64,000 nt of DNA, taken from the NCBI GenBank assembly GCA_035610365.1, contig CM069434.1:30962238-31026237 (forward strand). Reading direction: 5' to 3'. Made by a program: the position numbers and the translations under genes. Below, in pieces: positions 1 to 11,116 of this stretch (position 1 is the first letter of the stretch; each line of letters starts with the position of its first letter). A model generated the notes under the pieces. The model made no database searches. It saw only the letters and a list, made by a program, of their open reading frames with translations, and was not told where the DNA came from. The stretch comes from Aquatica leii (taxonomy: Eukaryota > Arthropoda > Insecta > Coleoptera > Lampyridae).

Positions 1-2060
1 AAGACGATTTAAGATATAAGAAATTATCACGCTGTTAACTTACTTTTATTTTATAGAAGGTAAAATGAACTATAAAAACTCTCTATTAAAGTACTTACTG
101 AAGGATGACACGCTATAGTACAAATTGCTTTCGTGTCCAGAATTGAAACTAGTTTTGAAACTAAGTTCAGCTTCTCTGTCTGAATACATAACAATGATAA
201 GTTAGAACTCAAAATGTTTCCTGATATAAACTGTTTGAACAAGTCGAGAGAAATACAAGCAGTATTACATATAAAAAATAACGATAACAATTTTTTTTTC
301 TGTTAATTTGCATTACATTATTTTTACCTGTTAAAATACATGCAAAGTAATTATTTAAATACGTGTTATTATACAGAATGTTTAAATGTACACACGCAAT
401 TAAAAAAATAACTGTAAAGTAGTTGTTATTTTTGCTTGTGTTTATTGTTTTATCTTAAATAATTTGATAATTACATAATTTAAAAAAATTTTTAGCTACA
501 TTAGCAAGACAGTTAAATAAATTATTTTAACAAGTTTTGGTAAATAATTAATATTTAGAAAATAAAATAAAATTTATTACCAAACACAAAATTAATGTTA
601 TTTTTCTTATGTGATACGTATTTATTAATTAATTTTGTATGAGAACAACAGGTATAAACAGTAAATATAAATATAGGTTTCAGTTTTTTCAAAATAGTCA
701 TTAAACAAACCAGCAAATAAATTAAAAACATTGTCAACAATTTTAGTGACAGACATAATTATTACAATAAAAATTAAATAATACCCATTGATTAGTATAT
801 TTTGAAACACTCAAATAATGTACCACGTGACTGTGCAGTTTTCAAAACTTTATTAGTACGTAAAAAGTCGTTAATGACACACGTGTACTTTTAATTCCGC
901 AATTTTTCGTTTCTTGGCGTGCAAATTGTAAGCGTGTAACATAAAGAGCTATTTTTAAGAAAAACTAAGATCCTGATTTTGTTTCTTTTCCCTTATTCTT
1001 TACTCTTCCATTCCGTTTTAAAAACCAGCAAGTAGTAGCAGCTAGGTTAAGTTTTCTTTTTTTTTACTTTCACATTTTCTTTTAACTGTCAAATAACATT
1101 ATTTATGGTTCTTTAAATCCTAGAGAAAAGGAAAGACTATAAAAATGTAGAAATTTAAACAAGCGTTTAGAACTAAGTACCCCTATAATCCCATTAAAAT
1201 CTAACCCATAAATACAAAACCACTCTTAAAATTGTCCCCAAAACAAGAAAACCCAGAAAGACAGGTAAAATAACTAAAAGGAAAAAGACAATTTCCAACT
1301 TAGAAGTTATCTCCTAAGAATACAACTGCATCTGTAGGATTTATAACGACTTGGACTGTCCAATAAATTTCATTATTACAAACCCCGCGTGCTCCTATTA
1401 TTCCTTACATAGTACACCGTTTTTTCCATCCAAGATAAGAAAAAGCTTACGAACTCTCCAGATTAAAGATATTGTGTTTTAAAAACTTAGAATAAATTCT
1501 TTCCACCCAAACAAGTAAAAAATGAAAAAAAGAGAAGAAAATATCCAAAAATGTTGTTTTAAAAATCCAAAATTGAAAGCACTTATATAGCTAATTGTAG
1601 ATCTGAGTTGCTCACAATCGCTAATCTATGACACTGGTTAAGAGTAAACAGCAACCTTTGAGTCAACGTTTAGTTCCTCTATTTCGATCCCACAAAAGGT
1701 ATTGGTCTGAGCCCTACATTTACAAAAACGGAAGCTCTGTCAAAGCCAGAAGATAGAAAGAAGAAAAAAACATAAGGAAAGACAAAGGTAGGAAGAGACC
1801 TGATGTCGTGCCTTGTCCATCTCTCCTTGTGTAAAAAGATAGAAACAGTGACCCAAACCTACAGTTTAACCAACCGCCCTAAGCAGGTAAAATCTGTAAT
1901 ATCCAAACTCCACTAACTCTTTGAGTAAAAAAAAATTTTTTTATTCCATTAACCGACATGCGGGATAGAATAATCCGAGCGTAACCTTTTGTACTAAGTA
2001 AAAGAAACTATTCTATCAATGACAGACAACATCGAGACGCCAACAAAGAGAAACGTAATA
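1..2060. other. AT-rich stretch, no supported gene
   Basis: No convincing coding region, RNA gene or bounded repeat was recognised. Short open frames here (for example 51-290 and 555-810, minus) are low-complexity and rich in Leu, Phe, Ile and Lys, as expected of random AT-rich DNA. Between about 1250 and 1440, minus-strand translation gives a few phrases that faintly recall a gypsy protease-RT linker, too weak to call. Confidence 0.5.
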
Positions 2061-2132
2061 TACACTGCGCGCCAAAAGTATGGAATAAAGGATTTATCTT
2101 GGTTCCTGTCATGATTATGAAAAAACGCTTTG

Positions 2133-2149
2133 ACACGTCAAATTGATTT
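2133..2149 (+). repeat. Subterminal inverted repeat, left copy (mariner-like element)
   Basis: ACACGTCAAATTGATTT is matched perfectly in inverted orientation at 5325-5341. Its position about 70 bp (left) and 30 bp (right) from the element ends suggests a subterminal transposase-binding site; that role is inferred. Confidence 0.8.
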
Positions 2150-2520
2150 ATTTTAGAACAAACATGTTGCAGTATATTTGAAATTTGCTGTTCCCATCTC
2201 TTTTTAAAAAGTTGAATAACATATTAAATTTTTAATACCGATAAATTATCTCCTATGTAAAATATGTTATTGTTAATAACAAGTTTTTATTTGAAATGTT
2301 TTTTTAGAAAAATTGTCATTGAATTTAATGGCAACGAAGGTCCATGATCTATTGACAAGTAAAGTTTTTAGATTAGATAAAATTAGTTTTGTTGCTTAGC
2401 GATGATAGTGTGCACGTGTGTTTCTGTAAAATTGTCGGTTTTGTATTGATAATCAATCAAATAATACTACAGTTCGACGATTGTTAGAAAGTCAAACAAT
2501 AGCAATTTTGATTATTAGGG

Positions 2521-2789
2521 GTTGTGGAGACCGAATGCGTACGCAAAAAAAAGTATGTATTTATTTTATTGAAAAACGTAGTGATGCACAACCTGTTACT
2601 CAAGCAACCGTCAGTAAGATTATGCGGAAGTATGAAAAATCGGGACATGTATAAGATTTTCCAAAAGCTGGACCACTTTCGATTTAAGAAATACTGAAAT
2701 AAACGTGTTATTAACGATTAAAGGGAATTGTCATGTGTCTTCACGAGTTGTTGCAAAAGATAATTATATTTCACAAACTTCTGTTTTAA
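2521..2789 (+). pseudogene. Mariner-like transposase, N-terminal half (broken)
   Basis: The plus-strand translation shows the helix-turn-helix part of a mariner-like transposase: a TVSKIMRKYEKSGHV phrase followed by DFPKAGP, the usual linker between the two DNA-binding helix-turn-helix motifs. The frame contains several stops (for example just after SGHV) and at least one frame change. The coding trace stops exactly at the TTAA at 2786-2789, where the piggyBac element entered, and resumes at 4532 in the same frame. The protein would have bound the element ends and catalysed cut-and-paste transposition. Nothing here can still be expressed as a functional enzyme. Confidence 0.75.
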
Positions 2790-2806
2790 TCCTCGGGTGA
2801 CTATGT

Positions 2807-2824
2807 GGGGTCATTTCTGACCCC
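2807..2824. repeat. Subterminal palindrome of piggyBac copy 1
   Basis: GGGGTCA, 4-nt spacer, TGACCCC: perfect 7-bp arms, 17 bp inside the left end. The right side has GGGGTCA...TGAGCCC at 4466-4483, and piggyBac copy 2 has GGGGTCA...TGACCCC near its right end. Sharing among copies points to a transposase-binding site. Confidence 0.75.
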
Positions 2825-2832
2825 ATGTCACA

Positions 2833-4256
2833 TTGTTTTCTTTTAGTTTCGGTAATAATTGTTATTTTTTGATGGTTTGGATGAATTGCTTGAAGATGTT
2901 GAAGCTGACAATGATGACGATAATAACGGTCCAGATAGTTCTTCAGAACCTAAAAACCACCTCTGAATATTCTTTAGGTAAAGATAAAATTTCATGGCAA
3001 AAAAATAAACCTCACAGTAGAAGGCGGTACTCAAGAAATATATTGAAAACTCTACCTGGCCTGACAAATTACAGTAAGAATATTACCACTCCTTTTGAAT
3101 CTTTCAAACTTTTGATTTCGGAAGAAATTGTTGAAATTATTTTTGACAAGACGAACAAACGCGCCAACGCAATTTTGAACGCCAAATGGAAATCTGTAAC
3201 TACCACAGAAATGTACGGATTTTTCGGATTACTGCTCGTCGCCGGTAGCCTGAAGTCCCGACAAGAGCCAATCTTGGAATTATGGAGCACGATAATGATA
3301 AATTCTCAAGTATGCGTTGATGAACAGCTTGTCCCTTTCCGAGGAAAATGCCCCTTCAAAGTTTATATAAAGTCCAAACCGGATAAGTACGGCGCAAAGA
3401 TTTGGGCACTCTGTAATGCATCAAATTCATTTTGTTAGAACCTACAAGTCTACACCGGAATGGTAAATAATGCACCGGAAAGAGAACAAGGTATATGAAT
3501 GTAATAAACCGTTTAGTATCTAGTTATAAATCCGACTTATTTTCTAGAAAAACGAGTAGTCTTGGAATTGTTGTTGCAATCTAAGACACTTAGTGGGACC
3601 ATGAGAAAAAATCGTTCCGTCGACATTTCTTCCGTCAAGAAGTCGCCGCGAGCATTCAAGTAATATTTTGTACACCAAAGACGGTATATTAGTATCGCAC
3701 GTACCCAAAAAGAATCGAAGCGTTTTGCTGTTATTGCAGACATGCAGACCTTTCTATAACTGGTGAAGAAACCGCATATAAGCCTCAAGTAATTTTAGAT
3801 TATAATAAAAGCAGAGTCGCAGTTGATACATTAGACAAAATGGTCAAGTAATATTCTGTAACCGTAACACAAGGCGTTGGCTACTGGTTCTATTTTTCAA
3901 TTGCATTGACATAGCTGCAATCAACTCATTTATTAAATATATTGGAAGACGACTTTGAAAGAGGAAAATCGTTTCGTAGACGATTATTTCTTCAAAAACT
4001 GGGCTTGGATCGAGTTGTACCCGTAGTAAAAACAAGACCTTGTAAGGGTCTACCGCAATCTATTCAGAGAGCTGTGGAAATGGTACTTGAAGACGTAGGG
4101 TGTGACTATCACATACAAAGCAGTACTATCCTAATTCCGAATTTTCAGGCGATACAAGCCAATAATCCTAAACGAGGGCGCTGCAAAAATTGTCCGCGCT
4201 CATCTGATAATAAGTATAAGATTATATGTGATAAATGCAAATGTTTTTTTTTGTAA
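2833..4256 (+). pseudogene. piggyBac transposase, deleted and frameshifted
   Basis: The family fold (DDE_Tnp_1_7) is recognised by GFFGLLLVAGSLKSRQEP, then CVDEQLVPFRGKCPFKVY with the first catalytic Asp, and IKSKPDKYGAKIWALC. Compared with the second copy at 58.8 kb, roughly 75 residues are missing in frame between the LWST and CVDEQ blocks. A second deletion removes the segment with the second catalytic Asp (TTDN in the other copy). Stops and frame changes follow 3438. The final open piece (3942-4256) keeps the C-terminal region and a cysteine-rich, zinc-finger-like tail beginning GRCKNC. Transposition in trans through the intact ends is conceivable; self-mobilisation is not. Confidence 0.88.
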
Positions 4257-4527
4257 GAATCATTGCACCACTAAAACATGTTCAAGCAAAAACGTGGATG
4301 AGTAATATGAAAACTTTAGAATTATGTTTTAGACATATTATATTTATTTTTATTTAATGCAATTGTTATTAAATGAGTACAAAGTGTGTAGTATATTTAC
4401 GAACTATATATCTATAATAAATGCATTCAACAGTTCTAGCTCATTCTATTACATGATAAATTGTTGGGGTCAAATATGAGCCCACATAGTTTTTTTGTGT
4501 AATGAAACGAAGTCAGTCATCCTAGGG

Positions 4528-5090
4528 TTAAGAGAATTGAAACGTCACAAATAGCATCCATATAAAATGACATTAGTCGAGCTTTATTCAGTAACGAAGC
4601 AACTTTTTATTTAAGCGGAACACTAAATAAACAAAACTGTCGCTATTGGTCAAACCATTATTCTTATTAGAATAGTCGGTAATAAAATTATTATTATACC
4701 TATTTTTATTAACCTTTCATTAACAGATACAAAATATTTACAACTCCTACGCGACGGTGGTATTTTATCATTGGCGGCGCTTTATCCGAATATTGAAGAT
4801 CCCGAAATACCAAGTATAACATTGTGGTTTCAACAGGATGGGGTTCTATCTTATTTTCGATCTCGATCTCCATTTCTGACCCCACTGCATTTTTTTCTGT
4901 GGGAGTATATTAAAAATAAGGTGTATTACCAAACAGTTTCCAACAATTGAAAGATAGAATTTGAGAAAAAATGGGAATACTTACACCAGAATCCTTACAA
5001 CATGTTTGTTTCGAATTTCGATCGCAATTGGCGTACTATCCAATTTGAACATTTACTGTAATAGTTGTTTAAAACAAATTTATTTTGTCT
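4528..5090 (+). pseudogene. Mariner-like transposase, C-terminal half (broken)
   Basis: Translation continues directly from the N-terminal half: after the TTAA come LRELKRHK and HPYKM, a characteristic phrase of this transposase family. Further on are LLRDGG, the FQQDG motif holding the second catalytic Asp, and SRSPFLTPLHFFLW, the family's usual 'RSPDLTPLDFFLWG' block. About 30 residues that normally lie between the last two blocks are missing, so there is an internal deletion. In-frame stops follow KRHK and occur at several later points. The tail ends near 5090, leaving about 280 bp of 3' sequence before the terminal repeat. Confidence 0.8.
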
Positions 5091-5324
5091 TCTACTTACT
5101 TATAAAACGTGTTAGTTTGATGATTACATCATTGAAACCTTTACCTGTTTCTTGAAATTAAATATTTAATGTGCGTACACATTTCTGAAATCAGAATTTG
5201 ATAAGCTATCCAAAACTGTTATGAAAATGGAGAGTTGTTTTTTAAAAAAATGAATGATGTTATTTTTGAAAGAAAGGTGGGGGTAACATAATTAAAAAAA
5301 TACTGCAAAATTTTTGTTTAAAAA

Positions 5325-5341
5325 AAATCAATTTGACGTGT
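5325..5341 (-). repeat. Subterminal inverted repeat, right copy (mariner-like element)
   Basis: Perfect inverted partner of 2133-2149. The element end CCGCGCACTG follows at 5361-5370, then the TA duplication. Confidence 0.8.
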
Positions 5342-5370
5342 TAAAGAAATTTTTAATAATCCGCGCACTG

Positions 5371-5815
5371 TATACAGTATTGGCGTTGCTGTTGTGTAAA
5401 CCACTAGCTATTCTAATAAAGAAAACAAAAGAAAAAAATCTAACTATTAATCTTAAATTAGGTGTTACACAGCTAAAAAAATAAAGATATCAGATCTACA
5501 AATATTCTTAATAAGAGAGTAGAAAAAAAATGCCAATCTAGGAGTACACGTCAGGACTAATTAAAGAACGCTAATGGTCAGAGTACCTAAAAACCAAAAA
5601 GTTATTATGCTTTAACCGTTTTCGAAATATGTGGTAATAACAAGATACGGTATCAACAGAAAAAAAATACAAGAAAATCTGGTTCGTTGTCCAAAACAGC
5701 AGGTTTTAGATTTTTAACCTGCCAATTTGCAAAAAAACTCTTTTGTGATCGGTTAACTCGTATGTTCAATGAGAAGAAACGCATTTGACTTAAAAAGGCC
5801 CGATAAATTTCAGTG
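5371..5815. other. No gene seen
   Basis: AT-rich sequence between the mariner-like element and a gypsy integrase relic. It may hold the eroded C-terminal part of that integrase on the minus strand, but no motif is clear enough to support this. Confidence 0.4.
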
Positions 5816-6290
5816 CTAACTTAACATTGAAATGTTTGCTAGCGTCAGAAAGAAAAAAATTACGTTTCCAGAAACAGTCTCTAACCTAAAAACAAACAGA
5901 TAACAAAACAAACGAGTAAACTCGCGACTGCAAAATTGAACGCCATTATCAAAATTAATGTATTGAGGAGTACCGAACAGTAAAAAGATATTTTTCTCTA
6001 TTAGATTAGAAACTGCAGAAACCGTAGCAGTGTGTAATAGGAAAAAACAGGTAAATTTAGAGAAAGGGTTCACCATAACCAAGATGTAACAGTTACCCTT
6101 TGAAGACCAAGGTATAAAATCCACAATATCAATGCACAGTACTATAGGCGTCTTGATTTTGCTCTAGAAGCCAGAAATCCAGGGGTGTCTTTAATTCTAC
6201 AATATAAGAAACACATACTGTACATTTTTGAATATAATCAGTAACCTAAGTAAAAAACGATAGCAAAGCCATCTCATAGTATAAGTTTAC
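5816..6290 (-). pseudogene. Ty3/gypsy integrase fragment (broken)
   Basis: Minus-strand translation gives the integrase core of a gypsy element: DFIPWSSKGNCYILVMV, then FSKFTCFFLL, then a LFGTPQYINFDNGVQFCSREF block, where the DNG phrase is the usual second catalytic Asp. Upstream, after one in-frame stop, YIQKCTVC marks the CxxC half of the N-terminal zinc-binding domain. The third catalytic residue (Glu) and the C-terminal domain are not recognisable. No LTRs were found around it, so it is an isolated relic, distinct from the other gypsy elements in the window. Confidence 0.75.
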
Positions 6291-6834
6291 TATGTATGAA
6301 TAATAGTATGTAAATGGCTCTAGAGATGGAAACGTTGAAAGTTGATTTTATACCCGCGTAATTCAAATAAGTTTTGAATAAACGGCGGGCTAAAAGTTTA
6401 CAAATCAGTAACCTCAGTTCTTAGATAAGGTTAATAATAATGTTAACAAATACGCTTCAGGGTTTTGTAACTCCACCGTGACCAGGAGTAGAAAGATTGT
6501 GATATTGCTATATAATGAGCTTTTGTTGATGATTAAGAACCTGTATTTCCAGTTAGAATTTTCTGAATAAGTTCAACGTCATTTATACAATAACATCTCG
6601 TAACTCGGTCAATCAGCTTCAAATGCCAAAAATCAGTTATAGGAAGAGTGATTGCAGAAGGAAGTCTTTAACTTAGAATAGTGCGTGAAACGACGTCTTA
6701 TTCTAGTAGTGCTTTGAAAGGAATTCCCAAAAAAAACTTTTAGAAAAGACAAATTCCAATATCGTATTTTTATAGATTAAAACTTTTCTTTGTTTTTTTA
6801 ATTTTTTTTATTATAAATACAATTTTCTATTTAA
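6291..6834. other. No gene seen
   Basis: AT-rich sequence without recognised features between the integrase relic and an unrecognised 89-codon frame. Confidence 0.4.
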
Positions 6835-7104
6835 ATGGTCAAATTTTTTCAATGGAGCAAAAAAGAATTAAAGTCTTGGTTTGGCTGTTTAAATGCTTGT
6901 GTGGACTCAGATATTTTGCGTCATATCACAAAAAAAACCAACACAAAGTCAGGAAGACTTTTAAGGTACCACTCAAAGCTACAAGCAATCAAAAAACGTT
7001 TTTTAACAAATAAGCATTCTATTGTTTCTAGTAGACTGGAGCAGTTATGTAACTCGCTTAAAGAGCGAAATTGTTTAATTAATGTTACGCATTGTAAATT
7101 TTAA
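6835..7104 (+). CDS. Unrecognised 89-residue open frame
   Basis: The frame opens with ATG and encodes a basic protein (many Lys and Arg) with two Cys in a GCLNACVD phrase and a basic stretch around YHSKLQAIKKRF. Unlike most AT-rich chance frames in this window it is not dominated by Phe, Leu and Ile runs. It lies just upstream of PLE endonuclease relics (7.5-8.4 kb), so it might be part of a PLE N-terminal region. No family was recognised, and it may be fortuitous. Confidence 0.2.
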   Translation: MVKFFQWSKKELKSWFGCLNACVDSDILRHITKKTNTKSGRLLRYHSKLQAIKKRFLTNKHSIVSSRLEQLCNSLKERNCLINVTHCKF

Positions 7105-7464
7105 TCTGCGGTTTATTTATAAAAGAATTTAAACTACTGAAATGTTATATCAAATTTTACACCAGTGTCTACAACAAGATATACTGGGTGAGTAAAAAAA
7201 TCGAGTTGAGCTTTTTGCTATTTAAACATTTTGTTTGTTTGGTAAAATCTCCTAATAATTATTAAAAAACCATAATCTCAAAACCTACAACATAACTTTT
7301 AGTAACATATTTAATTACTCTTAAATAGACTGCTATTAACTTAAGATACTAACATTTAATAGATTTTGTAGCGGGGACTTTAACTTGAACCTTATCATTT
7401 TGGCTTATACTGTAGTTATGTTAACTATTATTATTAGCAGAATTCATGTTTTTACAGGTGCCAT

Positions 7465-7770
7465 TCGTAATACACTTTTCCATTCTGAATAATTTTCCAG
7501 TTTTCGATAGCTTTTGTCACACGTCTCAGTGAACATCTTCTGAGCCCGGAACAAACTGATTGATTGTGCACGTGTTTCGCCACCGCTGATTTTAAAGATT
7601 GTTTAAGACGACTACACTTTTGATGCTCATTAATACAAATTCCCTCGCTTCTACCCGTTTCTTCTATGTATGTACAAAAACAAAGAATGCTATAAACACC
7701 GTCAGATTGAAAAGGAATAACGTCTTAGTGTATCGCTTAAAATATTGTTCTCGCCGAATAAAGATCTAAC
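7465..7770 (-). pseudogene. Penelope-like element GIY-YIG endonuclease relic (minus)
   Basis: Minus-strand translation shows the end of a PLE: YSILCFC, then TYIEETGRSEG (counterpart of the family's YIGETGRS), INEHQKCSRLKQ, and KSAVAKHV. These are the CCHH/GIY-YIG-type endonuclease landmarks of Penelope-like reverse transcriptases, which nick target DNA and prime reverse transcription. The GIY-type Gly has become Glu, and the frame is lost downstream, so the domain is dead. It faces a homologous relic on the plus strand at 7.8-8.4 kb. Confidence 0.75.
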
Positions 7771-7779
7771 AATGTTAAT

Positions 7780-8440
7780 TAAATCAGGTACCGCCACGTA
7801 AGTAAACAAAAACTTGACATCAAAACTAATCAGAATGTCAGTCGTTTGCAAACGAAAATTATGCAATTTCTGAACAAAGTTTTCCCTGCTAAATGTTTTA
7901 ATAGATTTACAAGATGTTTAAAGATTTTAAAAGTAGGTGAGTTTATAGTGCTCACAATGGGTCAATGAGGAAAAACTTTAGGTCAATCTGATAATATTTA
8001 CAGCATTCGTTGCTCTTGTGGTTGTGTATACATAGAAAAAGCTGAAAATTTATATTAAGGAGCATCAAAGGTGTAGTCGTCTTAAATAATATTTCAGTCA
8101 GTCAGCGGTGGCAAAACACGTGCTAGAAACAGGTCATCAAATTATGTTTGAAAACACTAAATTTTGGCAGGTGTTTTTAATTACTATCGGCGAAAAATTA
8201 TAGAACTATAACTATAATAATTAAAAAATTTTTTTAATATTAACTAAAATTCTAGTATTCCTTTACTGGAGATTTGGAATCAGTCGGGGGCCGGTCTATA
8301 AACGCGAGATTTTACGATGCAATCAATCAGTTTGTTCCGAGCTCTAAAGATGTTCACTGCAACGTACAACAAATGCTCAGTTTGTGTGATAACGACAACA
8401 CGGGAATTATCCAGAATAGAAAAGTGTATTATTATTAATT
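7780..8440 (+). pseudogene. Penelope-like element relic (plus), endonuclease end
   Basis: Plus-strand translation gives YSIRCSCGCVYIEK at about 7999-8040, the family's 'CSCG.VYIG' entry to the GIY-YIG domain. It is followed, after small frame changes, by KEHQRCSRLK and SAVAKHVLETGHQI, a good match to the usual end of the domain. Nucleotide stretches such as AATCAGTTTGTTCCG near 8325 and GAAAAGTGTATTA near 8420 recur in the neighbouring minus-strand relic in opposite orientation, so the two fragments are related copies. Stops and indels throughout. Confidence 0.7.
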
Positions 8441-10823
8441 TTTTTTATGTTTGTGTAATTTTACAGAGTATTTAACAGTTTGTTTCACTTAAATTAAAAT
8501 TCTGTTTTAATACAGTGTACGTTTATACATTTTTTCTAATTAAACACAAAAATTGGTTTTAAAAGTAGTTACGTCAGCATGCGATTACAATAATCTAATT
8601 AAATTATTGATGATGTTTGGGTTATTCATGAATGAAATTCAAATATAGTTTAAAAGTGTTCATAATTAACATTTTTTACTAAATAGTTAGTTTTCTAGTT
8701 TGTTTAAATAAACTTCAATATAAAAACAAATATTTGTTTTCTTAACTTAATATTGTTTATAGAGTTTGATAATTAAATAAAATGTAATAATTCTATTAAA
8801 TAAATTAATTTATCTTGAAATGCGTGTGACAATGTAATATATGTAACTTTTAATTAAACTGATTACATTTGTGTTTGTTTCCTTTCAGTTTACTGAGATT
8901 AAAGTATTACTGTTTTTTAGATGTTGTTAATTGTACCGTAAAACTCTTTATATGTGTTTTAAGCGGAGATTATTATTAGCACAATAATATTACCGTGAAA
9001 AAAATTAAAACGTGTTTTTGAAGTTAAAAAAAGTCTGAAATTATCAAAATAACAAAAATTACTTATAATAAATTTTATTAGCTTTAACGAAACTAATCAA
9101 AGATATATTATAGTATACACTTTTTAAATACGTTTAATATTTTGTGATTTTTTGTAACTGTTAAAAGAATTACAAGCAAAAAATTTACAATCTGTTAATG
9201 TCTACTAGACAACGTTGTTAGAATTAAAGCCACGTTTACGTCTGGTTGCAGTTTTACCATATGAACAATTATAACAAATAAGTACAAAAAAAAATAAATT
9301 TGTGTTTCTATGTACAACAGTAAATTTAAATTTATAATGATTTAGTGAAAAACGCTTTTCCATCTAACCGTGAACTGACGCTGAAATCGTTAAAACCTTG
9401 AACTTCTATTTAAATTCAATACAATGCATCTAAAAAGTTTCATTAACGTGATACATAATAATTTACTTCAGCACAAAGCATTTAGTTAAAAAATGTATAC
9501 AAAATTTATTACAAAAGGTATGTCACTTAGATTCAATTTAGTAATTACCAACCCTGACCCTAAAAGCTTTCGTTTTACTTTATCAAGTTAATTTTTCACG
9601 ACAGCTGTTCGCGGCAAATTTTCTATTCCGGAAACGTATTACATTTGGCGCTTATTCGTTCCTACAGTCATTAACAATTTTATTACGTGTAAAGATTATC
9701 TTTCTGAATTTATCGTCAGTTTGATTTCTGCTTTATCGATATTTTTTCAAGATTGACTGTCTTTTTTACAGCGACGTGCGTGCGTATAGTCAGATTAAAG
9801 CAAATGCTTAAGAAATCGATGGCAATAAAACCTGCAGTACAACAGCCAATATAAACAAATTAGCGTCATAATAAAAACTAGAATTTTAAAACATAAGTTA
9901 CGAACCTACTTGCTATGAAAATTTTGATTCGCAACCAGGTGTTGAAAGTTTTACAACTACTTTAATTTAAAATTTTATAAGGGTTAACTTCAGCTACTCT
10001 TTTATTAGATTTTTTAAGTTAGTGCATTTAAATAACAAATGTAAAAATAAACACAGATTTATCATAATGTATTAATATCAATGCGCATTTTTATAAATAA
10101 TATTTACATATAAATTTCAACTTAAAAAACAGTCCTACTTTGAATTTAAAGTTAAATTATCATAATAATAATAAGCCTTACACAATATAAGCAGTAATGC
10201 CACAGTTAAATAAAATAAAATTAAAGTATTTAGACAACAGTTTGATTATTTTTCTAATAAAATTTATGTAGTCACAGATTTTAACAAAAAATTATTGTAA
10301 TTATTGTAGGCAAATACCGTTTAAATAAAGTAATGTTTTATTCTTTATAGTTTCAGATTACCTTGTAATTATTATTAATTATTTAAATTATCACGTTCAA
10401 TTTTATTTTTGTTTTTTATTTATGTTTAATATTAGTGTGCTACGTGCAAAAAATGTTATTAATAAACTGTCTGAGTTAATGTAACATAAACGATGCTATT
10501 ATTTGGTGTTCAGTGAAGACGGGATAAGTTAAATCAAAAATAGAAGTTTGCGACTATTTGAAAATATCAAAACATTTATTACATCAAAAAATGTAACACA
10601 AAAAACAAAAATTTTAAAACAAACTTTACAAAAAAGATAATAAAATTTAAAATCCAGCAACCCAACTCTAACATAGTCAAAAATTACACCTTTGCGATTT
10701 GACACAAAAATATCCAATCTTCCACAACGGTCCTAAGCTATAGGAGTAGACGCTACAACTAATTAATGAAACTGATTGAAATAGTTAACAAAACTGTGGC
10801 CTAAAATAGTATATTATTATAGA
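8441..10823. other. Long AT-rich stretch, no supported gene
   Basis: No coding region, terminal repeat pair or RNA gene was recognised across this 2.4 kb. Short frames such as 10529-10717 (minus) are low-complexity. Confidence 0.45.
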
Positions 10824-10895
10824 AGTTTAATAAGAGGGCTTATTGTAGCATCGAGTGCTCCAATAGAACGAATGCTACAATTCCTCTTATTAAAC
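10824..10895. repeat. 72-bp imperfect palindrome upstream of the recombinase pseudogene
   Basis: Outer arms GTTTAATAAGAGG (10824-10836) and its complement (10883-10895) pair over 13 bp. After a small bulge, inner arms TTGTAGCAT (10843-10851) and ATGCTACAA (10872-10880) pair over 9 bp, leaving a 20-nt spacer. It lies about 220 bp upstream of the tyrosine-recombinase start codon. The inverted-arm-plus-spacer layout resembles a tyrosine-recombinase target site, but that role is only inferred. Confidence 0.7.
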
Positions 10896-11116
10896 GTGTG
10901 TAATATATTATTTTTTCTATTCTATTTCTATTTTTCTTGCATATAAAAATATGAAATTCTTTGTAGAAATCTGTCCTTTTGACATGTAGGGATTTTTAAT
11001 AATTATAGTATGTGGCAAATCCAAAAATTTAACTGCTTTTGTTTTAAACACAAGTTTTGTTTTAAATAAAATTCTTTAAAACTATTAAAACTTTAACTTA
11101 CAAAGTTATTCAAAAT

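Larger units (their letters stand above)
2790..4527 (+). mobile_element. piggyBac-family element, copy 1 (non-autonomous)
   Basis: Flanked on both sides by TTAA (2786-2789 and 4528-4531), the piggyBac target. The left end begins TCCTCGGGTGACT and the right end, read on the other strand, begins CCCTAGGATGACT: a 13-bp imperfect terminal inverted repeat. Just inside lies a GGGGTCA...TGACCCC palindrome (2807-2824), with a partly decayed counterpart at 4466-4483. The interior is a deleted, frame-shifted transposase. Removing the element and one TTAA restores an uninterrupted mariner transposase frame, which proves both boundaries. Confidence 0.93.
2063..5370 (+). mobile_element. Tc1/mariner-superfamily DNA transposon, decayed and split by piggyBac
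   Basis: The ends read CACTGCGCG (left) and, on the other strand, CAGTGCGCGG (right). Each is flanked by TA (2061-2062 and 5371-5372), the target duplication of the Tc1/mariner superfamily. A second inverted pair, ACACGTCAAATTGATTT, is perfect at 2133-2149 and 5325-5341. Between them lie two halves of a mariner-like transposase, separated by a piggyBac insertion. Without that insertion the element would be about 1.57 kb, a normal length for the group. Stops and deletions show that it is dead. The subfamily was not determined. Confidence 0.85.

Noticed and set aside
1250..1440. Minus-strand phrases resembling a gypsy protease-to-RT linker (NPTDAVVFLGDN)
   Set aside because: Only one short phrase, no protease or RT motif follows in the expected direction, so chance cannot be excluded.
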